Origin: Axinella damicornis
Lineage: Eukaryota; Porifera; Demospongiae; Axinellida; Axinellidae
Direction of reading: 5' to 3'
Assembly (NCBI GenBank): GCA_963931865.1
Contig: OZ007508.1
Coordinates: 7,027,716-7,091,715, forward strand
DNA: 64,000 nucleotides
Part shown: positions 43,213 through 54,795 of the stretch, in pieces
Layout of the letters: the number at the start of each line of letters is the position of its first letter
How positions within the stretch are numbered: the stretch's first letter is position 1
The notes under the pieces: model-generated
The model's input: only the letters and a program-made list of their open reading frames with translations
What the model was told of the DNA's origin: nothing
Databases searched by the model: none
Translations under genes and position numbers: made by a program

Positions 43213-46200
43213 CTCACCTCTGTGCAAGGCAGGAAGGAATAAGAACGTAGACATGATACACAGGATGATATGATGTGTAATCTGAATGGAGATTGCTTTT
43301 GTTTCCCCTCTTTGCAGGCTCTAACTCAATACCTGCAGACCAACCCCGAGAGTGTGTAACTGATGGGGGCACCTGACATTGAGTTTTACTCACTGTACGA
43401 GTAGCTATGATGGGAGATATAGCAGTTGTTTGCTTTTACACAGGCTTAGGAAAGAAAGGAGGTGAAAAAATCTTCTTTCCTAAGCCTGTGTAAAAGCAAA
43501 CAACTGCAATATCTATACACCAGGCTGCATAGAACCTATCTTCAATTTTATGGGAGATATGCATTAAGTTACACTATAAACTCATAATAGCATGTACCTA
43601 TGTACACGTATAGGAACACAAAATGATAGAATAAGATTGTGTTTACACCGGGCGCGGTTGTGTAGTACGGCACGGCACAGCGCGCTACAATCGTGCTGGG
43701 CACCGTTCACACCGCACGCAATGCGCAATCGTGCCACGGCCGGCCATGTAAATTGTCAATGCCGCCACGTACGCGGCGCGCGCTATTCCGCGTTAACCGT
43801 GCTGGCACGGCACTCTCAACCGTGCCGTGCCAGCACGGTTCGGCACGGTTCATTTGCGTTTACACCGACAAATTGAAGCGTGCTGACCCGTACCGGCACG
43901 CTTTCGGATGCCAGTGTAAACGGGGTCTAATACAATGCATATCTCCACAGACCATTATCAGACTCATACCCACGTCTCTGACCCAAGATTTTGCCTTGCA
44001 GTTTTGGAGATATTTTCCGAAGCTGTGAGACAAATCTAAGCTTGGCTATGTAATGCCAACGTTCCGTGGATGCCTACCAGCGGGTTGGCTCTCTGGTGCC
44101 AGTGATGTGAGGTCAACGAAGTGAACCCTGGTGGCGGTGGAGGACGGCTTGGAGGGAACTTTAGGAGGGCCTGGTTTGGTGGGTACTGACTCTGCGGTGG
44201 AGGAGGGCTCTTTAGGAGGGCCTGGTTTGGTAGGTACTGACTCTGCGGTGGAGGAGGGCTTGGAGAGAACCTTAGGAGGGCCTGGTTTGGTTGGCAGTGT
44301 CTCTGAATCCTGATGTTTTTCCTTGGGTCTACCACCATCCACCGTTACCTGAAGGGACATCAACCACAGAGATATTCAGAGATTAGTACTTGTACGTAAT
44401 AGTGGAAATGACTTATTCCCGGAGTCTTATCACAATGAGGAGAGGAGCTTGGGAGCAAGTGCATATACAATGTACGTAGAAGTTGTGATCACATGACCAA
44501 ACAGTTATATAACTTGCTGCGTGCTGAAAATTATCCAGAATTTTCAATGCGTGTCTCCACATTACAGAATGAGGACAAGGCTGCCATTGCTTTGCATTTT
44601 GCTGCACACACTACCACATTTACCAGGGGCGTAGGCAGAAATTTGAAAAGGGGGTTTCGAAGCGCTGCCGAAGGCAGTGAACAGAGGTGTGTAGTGCTGA
44701 TCAGTCCGCGCAAAGCGCGGAAAATTTTACCTGGATGGGCTATCGTAGCACCTTCACCACTCTGCACTGCACTGCCGCTGCTTTCTGGTTTCCCTGCAAT
44801 CCATGACCGCATCTCAGCATTCTCGACGTCAGCTAGCACGTGGTGATCGAGTTATGTACTTCTACTATATAGAGTGCATTGTTATGACGTTCATGCCTCC
44901 AGATTGTACGCTGAGGCTGAGATGCTGTACTTGCAGTGCTAAGTGTCATCGCAGTGTATCCAGCAACAGAAAGGTCAGAAGTACTGCAACAAGAACATTT
45001 AGCCAGCTAAAACAGTCTCAGTTAGTGTGTGGGCCTCAGTTCGAATTCTCGGTCTGGTCCCAGGGGGGGGGGGGGGGGGGGGGGGTCTCCTGAAACCCCT
45101 CAAACCCCCCCTGCCTACGCCCCTGTCTACGTACGTATGTACATACGTAACACCTCACCAATACCACCCACAGCGTTCCAGTGAGATAACTTCTGCACGC
45201 AATTGCACCCAGAGGCAGATTCTCAGTAATCACCAAAGATTGTTGACTTAAGTAGGTCAAGTGAGCTCCTTCATTGTATGAAGGAGCTTCATTGTATGAA
45301 GGAGCTCACTTGACCTACTTACATGTATGTTCTTTCACTCAACCAGCACAAACCTTGTTCTTCCTGTGCTCCCTTGAACTACTCCTCTCTCCCCTTCTCC
45401 CTGGTAGTTCATCTGGAATAGCCTGCTGTTCCACCTTCTCTGCTAAAGCGGCGGCTGTTGTGGTGGCTACCGGAGTGCTCTGGACCCGTGTGAGCCTCTT
45501 GTGAGCAACACCAAGCCCCCGATCATCCTCCACTTCTCCCAGTTTCTCTTTGATGGCAGCCTCAGTCATGGTGGCCACTGGAATGCTGATGGCTCTCCTG
45601 GGCTTCCGGTGAGCAGGACCATGAGGCCTGCCCATAGTTAGCTGGAGGGAGTAAGAATGCAGAGCATTATCGATACAAATCTTTATTAGCCTTATTCCCA
45701 CTCAGCTTTTCGTCGCTTGCAGTACGCAACTGAAAGCGGCACGCGGGCCTGGGAATGAGGCTAATGTTTATTTTATACTCATTGCTGGTATTCCTGTAAG
45801 GAATAAATTACCTACACAGCACAAAACAGTCACACCAAACATCAGTAAGTTAAGCATGCCATAGCCAATTGCATATACATGTACAACAAATGTGCTATCG
45901 TCACTCCAGGCTCCGTAATATACTTGCAAACGTTACCACAATGGGAAATCTTTGATGACAGTGAGTTATTCTAGGCTGTATACGTAGGTGGAGTTAGGGT
46001 GGAAACGGTATTTGATATAGCAAAGAATTTGTTGCTAAGTGAGGATCGATGAACTTTGAATCTTACGGGTAGCCGGTACCCCACATGAAAATATTTTTGT
46101 GTAATTGACGTGTAAGTATACACACATGTATAACACCATTACGCAGACATACGTACATGTTGTAATGTTCCGGAACTCGTCACAGCATCAAACTCTTTGA

Positions 46201-49200
46201 AATCGGCCCCTTTCTCCTCTTTCTCTCCTTCCTTTTCCCCCTCCACAGGCTGCGGAGACACAAAGACGTCGTCAGATGTGGTTGATGGCAGCTGCAGGTT
46301 CCTCCCATTATGAGAGCTGCTATCAGCAGTGCTGCTGCCTGTTGTCAGTGCACGGTTTTGAGAGGCAAACACATCCTGTGTGTATAGGTTTGTGTGGTGT
46401 GTGGACGTGTGTGGGTGTGTGGACGTGTGTGTGTGGATGTGTGGGTGTGAGGGTGGGAGTGAGGAGGATTTTATGCACGTCTCTGCATACAGTGAAAAGG
46501 AAACAATGCCATCTGGTACGCGGTGTACATCAGACAGATCGGGAGTTGGGACAAGGATGGGAGGATGGTACCAGGGGAGAGGACAGGGCGGCTCCAGCCC
46601 CGCCACTACACGTTAGTATATATATTGTGTGTACAGGTGCATGTGCATTGCAGGTGGTGGAAGACACATTATCATCCAACCTCATCAGAGATGCTGGTGG
46701 AGAGGTGCACTCTGGTGACTGTGGTGAGGCTCTCATTGCCACCAACACTCTGGAGAAGGGGAAGATATGATGGGGGTGGAACAGAGTGGAGAGGAGATAG
46801 AGAAGGGAGAGGAGGAGGAGAGAGAGGAGAGGAAAGAGGGGAGGGGGGGCGAGGGATGGGACAGGAGAGGAGTGAGATGGGAGGGGAGTGAGGGGGGAGA
46901 GGGAGAAAAGGTGAGGGGGAGGCAAGGGGGAAATGGGGTAGTTGAAACACTAGGTGCTGGCCAGCAGTTGAGTGAAAGCATCACTAGCTAGATGATACAC
47001 ATAGATTTATCTCACCTGCAGCTGGGGTGTGCCTGCAGTGTCCGGCTCACTACCAGCTGTTACCCTGGCCCGAGAGGGAGGAGCCTGCAGTGGAGCAAGG
47101 GTGAGAGTATGCTGTGCCTTGACTTTGGAAGTCATGAATATCTCTGAAGAGGTTTCCTAGCTGCGCTACAATTCATGGCAGAGATCTACATGTACCGGTA
47201 CTATTCTTCCAATGCTATCAGCGGTATAGGAAATCCTCTTGCACATTTCAAGGTGTGTGTAACATTAGATATGTATATACAAACCTAGATAGATTTTAGC
47301 TCAAGCATCAACTTAGCCGCCATATTGTACAAATTAGCTAGACATTTTGGCACACTACAGTATGTAGGGAAGTTCATGCACTACGTATATTACAACTTCT
47401 GTGAATGAAACTTCTACAAAAGATTACAACGTATGTACATGTATGTGCGGTATTTGGTTTTAGCTATTAGCTAGCTGAAAAGTTTTCTTATTTAAATACG
47501 TTAGAGCTGCAAGGCACTGATGTCAGGTGGAGCTCTGCACATTCATGAGGGTGGAAGTTGGTATTCTGCCACAGTGCGTGGGCGATCCTTTGATGTACCG
47601 TGGAGGATAAATCAGTTAACCTCCACGGTTATCCTCCGATGATGTAATCGAACCACACTGTGCTGAAATCAGAGAGCTGTAGCCGTCCTAGCAGCCCGAT
47701 CCAGCTACTAACTCGACTTGGAGGTTACGTACGTATGTCTGTGGTAGAAGTCGAATCTACTACACCAACTTGGAGGTTATATATATATGCAATTTATCCT
47801 CCATGGGAAAGTTTAGCCTCGGCTCCACCTCGGCCAAACTTTCCCATGGAGGATAAATTGCATAACCTCCGTGTCGACATAGTAGATCCTATACTTCTAC
47901 CACCCAATGGCAGTATAGTTGCACATACTTACCATGCCCATGATAATGCCACTGCTTTCAAACTTCTTGAACGCCTTAAGTCCTGGCTTTTTCTTTCCCT
48001 TGGGAGCATTTTCTTCCCCTCCTCCTCCTCCTCCTCCTCCACCTCCTCCTCCCTGTTCTTCTTCTCTCCCTCCTCCCACAACCCCAGAGTCAGTCTCCTC
48101 AAACTGGCGGACCAGATCTGACACCTTCCCCTTCCTGCATAGAGCATACACATACACACTCATGGCAATGACTGGCTTCCACGCCGTGGTGTAATGAGTG
48201 GGAGATATTAATCTTGAAGCTACGTAGGGACCTTTCATACTGTGCGTACATGTATATATATATCACTCCTGGTATTGAAAGGTACATGTATCTGTACTGG
48301 GCTGGTTGGGTCTGGGACTACGATCAGATTACAGCCCATGGCAAACTGGAGTAAAAGCAAGGTATTCCAGTACCAGTTTATGCAACACTGTTGCTTGTAG
48401 TATGACACAGCATATATACATGTAGTTGGTGACTGCATGGAGCACTTAATTGAATCCTTGTATACATATTCACTTCGTCCTGGTAAATGATCACACACAC
48501 TTTTCCCATCGCCGGAGTATGGAGGAGTATGCGGACACTCTGGGTAGTGTGGTCAACAACAAGGATTTGAGGAGGCTGGGAGTTCTAATTGCTATGTGAC
48601 ATCACATGAGTCATAATACGGACATGTGATACACATAGGAGAAAAATACACTGACTTAGCAGATGTGCAATTACAATTTGTGCATAATCTGTTCCCCTGC
48701 TTACCGTGACAGAATCTCCTCAGCTGTGCCTGATTGCTCTGAAGTAACGCTCACAATCTGCACGTCCATGTCCTCCATGGACGCATTCGTACCCTCTTCA
48801 CCATGAAGAGCACTCTTACGGTTCCTCAGTTTAAGAGCATCTCTGTCTCTCTTGCCACGCCTTCGGACAACAGCCGGCTGTGACCTTCGATTCTGCATTA
48901 CGTCATCACGGTCACCTTCTGTATTACCTGGATCCAAATTTTGATCACATTCATCGCTTCCATCTACTTTTGTCCTCTTAACTTCCACACTTTTTGCAAC
49001 AATTTTCACTCTTCTCTTGCCGGTAGCGGACACGTCCGAGCCAACAGCTGCATCAGCTTGATGCAACTGGTCACCACCTGATGCGGGAGGTAACACCAGC
49101 TTGGTACCAGGCCCATTAATTTGGCCAGGTGCATTTGTTTGAACGACATCGTGAGATTGGTCGGGCTCTGAATCACCCGAATCCTGCTTCTGGCTCTTTC

Positions 49201-50321
49201 TCTTTGCATGTGGGGAGTCAGCTTTGTCGGGGAGCAACAAGCCATACATGCCAGTTCTTGTGACCTGTGATAATCATATACATAAGGTAAACAAACTGGC
49301 TTGAGGAGTACTTGCCTTCTAGCACATCTGTAAGACATTGGCCAGATACAGTAGGCATTGGCCAGACACAAGTAGACATTGGCCAGATACAGTAGGCATT
49401 GGCCAGACACAAGTAGACATTGGCCAGACACAAGTAGGCATTGGCCAGATACAGTAGGCATTGGCCAGATACAGTAGGCATTGGCCAGACACAAGTAGAC
49501 ATTGGCCAGATACAGTAGGCATTGGCCAGACACAAGTAGACATTGGCCAGATACAGTAGGCATTGGACAAGTAGACATTGGCCAGATACAGTAGACATTG
49601 GCCAAATACAGTAGGCATTGGCCAGTAGGCATTGGACAGATGCAGTAGACATTGGCCAGATACAGTAGACCAGAGGTATAGGAACCACGGGGGCAAAGTG
49701 GGCATGTGCACTCCCCTAATTACTTGAAAAATGAAATGATTATCGTTAGTACATGTCTACATACATCTGTATTACTCAACTTCGGCTGTGCCTACCCCCC
49801 CCCCCCCCCCCCCCCCCCCAATGTGCAACTGCTCTACTCTACTGCTAACTAGATGCACTTGTTTGTGTGTTCTGATGGTCAACATTTACTTTCATCTATG
49901 TACTAATGTGTACTAGTCATATCCCAGACCTTTTATCCAGCGCATACAAGTATATTGCTTCCAGTATCTGCGCTGGGGTTGGTTGGGTCAGGGACAGAGA
50001 CTAAATGTGAACATGTACCAGTATAAACTCCAATGCAACCCTAGTGTGTGTGTCTATGTTAGCCTTGTGTGTACGACGCACCTTGTTGTCATTGCCTCTG
50101 GTGTGCGGTTGAAGTGAGTCGGGTTGCCGTGGTAACTTCCTCCTTGGGGAGGTGGGCTCAAACAGAAACTGCTTCACACTATCCTCAATCACCGAGCTGA
50201 TTTGTCTTTACAGCATTGTGTATGTGTTTGAGTACATAATGTGTGTGTGCATGCATTACAGTATAATAGTGAATGTGAGCGTATGTGTTAGTTGGTGTGT
50301 GTGTATGTACGCATGTGCGTT

Positions 50322-50352
<31 letters not shown>

Positions 50353-50977
50353 GGGGTGTGCATGTGTGTGTGTGTGTGTATGTGCATAGTGTGTGTGTGT
50401 GTGGGGGGGGTGTGGGTGTGTGGGGGGGTGTGGGTGTGTGGGTATGTGCATGTGTGTATGTGTGTGCATAGTGCGTGTGTGTAAGTGCACGTGTGTCTCA
50501 CCTGGAAGATCGTGGGGTGAGGGTAGGTGAAGTGGGAGGACTGGTACCCGGGCTGTAGCCGAGGAGGAAAAATACACATGTACATGTACACATTGCGAAA
50601 GAGCTGCTGCACATGTACACGTCACATGAATTACGATAATTAAGAGCTGCTGCACGAAAACGTGTACATGTATATAGCAGGTCATTTGCACTGCTCTTGT
50701 TTACATTGCGGGCTGGCGTAACTCACATACTCATCACCCACAGACTAATTCTTCCTCCTTCCTTCCTTCCTCCCTAAATCCCTCCCTCCCTCCCTCCCCT
50801 CCCCCTCCCTCCCTCCCTTCCTCCCTCCCCCCCCCCCCCCCCTCCTCCCATTCTCCCTCTCTTCATCCCCCATTCTCCTCACCTGCTCTGCCAGGAGTAA
50901 GGTGATGGTGTTCTCATTGTCAGTTCAGGGTCTTCATGAGGGTTCAGGGCACTGCAGATGTGTGATTTTGTTTGTTT

Positions 50978-51036
<59 letters not shown>

Positions 51037-54000
51037 GTAAATACATACGCTGAGGAAGTGAACTTTCTACTTTCAACGACACATATCCTTTCTGGACTAG
51101 TTGCCCGTTCATGAACAATTTGCCACTAGCATTTGGTACTGACTGCACAGCTCATGAAGATAAGCAGCTTGCGAACCTGATTTGTGGATGCTTCAGCACA
51201 GGCTGCTTCTCCACTGGCTCACTCGGCGACTTTGCAACGGCTGCATTTGAATCTTTGGACTTCCCAACAGCTGAGTTAAAATCTCGCCTGCTCGTGGCTT
51301 TCTCCGGTGACCTCGGTGTGAACTTCATTCCTCGTTTAGCATACTGTCGGTGGAATGTCTTCGCTTCCTCCTCCTCCTCTTTGAAGGACTCAACAAACAG
51401 GTACTCCGGATGTGAGGAGGATTTGACGAGGGAGGACACGTGAGAGGGAGGGCTTGCAACTCTGTTTGGATCTGTGGGAAGGTGTAAAGCAGTGAAAAGA
51501 TGGATGATTAGAATGTTACTGCATATATGTATGTATAAACGAATCATCAGCCGACAGCAAAGAAAAAACAATATGCAACTGTGACCCTTGACCACCAGCT
51601 CTCAGAGCCAAGGCTGCAAATTGCAGCAACTGAGCTACTGAAGCAGCACAGCAGATCAAGATCAAAGTGCAGTAGCATGTGTATGTACACTGTACCAGGA
51701 GCACATAATGAGGAAGCGAGCGTTTCCAGTTAACCAACATGCAAACATACACATAAGAATATGTATGTATGTGTGTATGTACGTATGTAGGTACAAATGT
51801 ATGTATGTATGTATGTACGTATGTAGGTATGTATGTATGTACGTATGTAGGTATGTATGTACCGTAGATCTGGAAATTTTCGCCGTAATTAATTTTCGCC
51901 GATATTGCATTACGACAAAAATTAAAAACACAAAAAATTTTCAACGTCGAATAATTTATGATTCTATTTAACGTGTGAGTTTTCGTGAATCGAAGTACAA
52001 GCATGGTTCTGCTGCGCTACCAGAAACCTGTCGATGGTGTTCCTGATCCTGGAAGATCGCTGAGCTCTTCTATCAAGCACGCGATCGCGGAAGCGAACTT
52101 CTGAAGGCAGTTGGAACCGCGGACCGAGACAGACGGGTGAAATCTTTCGAGGTGAGTAGCCGATGGCAGTTCCCTCTCTACCAGTGGTACGGCATGGGTG
52201 TCTGCTGCATTCCCTCGCTGGCGCCGATCCGAGGCTCCAGCTTCTCTCCAATGGCACGACATTGTATCCGGTCCCGGGATCAGGAACGTGCACGTGTACG
52301 CGTGAACAAAATTTTCGCGTGGTTTAATTTTCGTCGGTGTGCTCGAGCGACGAAAATAAAACAACGCGAAAAATTAAAAGGCGAAGTATATTTAACACGA
52401 AAATTTCCGGATCTACGGTATGTATGTGCATGTACATTGTACATGCTGGATAACTGGAGATGTTTTACATACGTATGTAGGTATGTAGGTATGCAGTATC
52501 ATGCAGTATCAGGTGTGCAGTATCATGCAGTATCCTGTTGCATGCAAGAATTTGGGTACTGATGGAGAGATACAAGTTGGGACAGGTGGGGAGGTGGGGA
52601 GGTGGGGAGGTGGGGGTGGTAGATGGAGGTAAGCAGCGATGGGCTATCTATATTATAGGCTCACAACTTAGACTAACTTCACTGAGCTCAACACTACCTT
52701 CATTGCGTAGCGGTGTAGGGCTGATGGGGGAGAGGGTCCCACTGCTCCTCTCAATGGCTTCGTCCACACTGCGCTCAGAGTACTCCCCCTCTCCCTCCAC
52801 CTCAAACGAAACATCAGGAGTAACCGAGGAGGGAGGAGGGCTGGTGGGGTTCTAGAGGGAGGGGAGGAAAGAGGAATAAACTCATGGGTTTTCAGCCTTC
52901 CTCAAGCATCAGTGGAAGAGAGGACGGGGACCATGAGAGGTGGTACAGAGATGAGGAAATTAGGTTTATGTGGACAAAAGCTCAAATCAGATGTACTGCA
53001 GATTTGCAAGTTCAATTCTAATACTTGTTGACCATGCATGTACATATGAGTCAGTATAACTACACAGGCGGTATTTATTAAGTGAAAGGTTTTTTCTCTT
53101 AGATATGACAACATTCAGTTAACTCTTTAGGGCCCAAATTTATTGAAATCTCCCCCCACAGCATAAATTGGCATTTGCACACAGCGTTCAGCGTTGCCTA
53201 GGGCGCGCAGTATCCAGCAAAACTCGGGGGAGTGCCCCTGGTTGTTAGCAATAATGATTACACTCACCGTTCACCAAGGCAGGAAGGGGCGGAGGCACTG
53301 GGTGGAGCCGATAACTGAACTAGCTGTCTAGTTATCGCGCCGTTCGACCAGCTGCTGAAACTCGACTGTTGTCTTGCCATACGCGGAGGACCATCGCTAC
53401 TTACTTTATTGCTGGAGAGGGGAGACCAACAGTAAGTCGAAACAGGAGCGTTATTGCAAGTAAGCGTATACCGACGGCGAGATAAGGCTTTTTAGCTTTA
53501 CCGTTCGATCGACTTACAATGGCGGACTTGTTTCTGCCCATAACAGCTGCCCAGCTAAGACACTTGGCGCCCTTGATTCTGTTGTTATACAGAGGGGGAT
53601 TACCAACAAGTCTCCAGGAGTAGTGCTGGTCCAAGCCCGTCCATCGCTAGAAAGTGAGAAGCCATAGTACATGGTTCTGTAATACACGTGACTTTTGGCG
53701 GATATATCCGCTATGGGCCCTAAAGAGTTAAACAATTGGTGTTGTCACAAACTGCCTGCCTGGCTAATGATCATCACAGTACTCCCAGACAGTTCAGAAA
53801 ATGACATTTCAGGACCAGGACATGGCAATGTTTAAGATCTTACAACCCTGGAGTGAGTGATCACAAATGAAGCTGAAAAACAGGGGAACTTTGGAACAGG
53901 CAAAGGAGATATGGAGGGGAAGGAGGAGACAAGGAAGGGAGTGAGGCCACACAACTACATGTAGCTTGGTACAAGTACTCTTAACTCAGTGGTTGCCCAT

Positions 54001-54757
54001 CAACACCGTTTGAATAATCAGGCTGGAAACCATACGGGGAGAGGCAAAGCTGGGAGCACAACCTTGATCATGCAAACCTGACAGACATACGGACCTCCTT
54101 CATTTTCTTCTCCAGGAGGTGGTCAGCATAGGGCTTCGGTCTGCTTGGTCTCTTCTGACCTACCCTCCTCAGGTTCACGTTCTGACTGGGGGAGTGTGGG
54201 GCCGGCTACAAGGTCAGAGGTCAAAATCAACATGATCACTTGCAAGGAGACTGGGTGGAGAGTACCCCATGTGCTAGAGGCATTACGGGAGTGGGCCCCT
54301 TTGCTGGCATGGACAACTCAATACCTTGATCTAGTGTACATGTATTTGAGCCTCAATGTACGGGTATGCAAGTGTGGGGTTAGCCTCGTTCCCAGGCCCG
54401 CCCTCGGGCCTGGGAATGAGGCTAGTGTGGGGTAGGATTGTTACTTGACCACCACCCAGTTTTAGTTTCCCTATTCACATTCAATTCTAGAAATTGTGCC
54501 ATATGTATATATAGGGCTTCTGACGTCCTTACAGCATGCATGAAGTGTACCTCAAAGAGGGTGGTGTAGTGCTGTATCATCCTGCAAACGATTGGGTTAG
54601 TGTACCCCTGCTGCCTCAAACCATCCAGGCCTGAACCACACCTGAAAGTCAGCAAGAAAGTTGTGCTGAACACACACATGTACACACACAAATGCATGCA
54701 TACACACAATCCCCATGTATGGATGCACACGTACAAACACACACAATGCTATGCACA

Positions 54758-54795
<38 letters not shown>

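Noticed and set aside
46276..46770. 164-residue plus-strand frame
   Set aside because: It is antisense to two supported minus-strand exons and contains the inverted exon fragment; the minus-strand chain fits better.
49006..49711. Frames rich in WPMST and LANAYC on the minus strand
   Set aside because: Product of the 20-21-bp minisatellite; the real exon nearby (49264-48705) is in another frame over most of its length.
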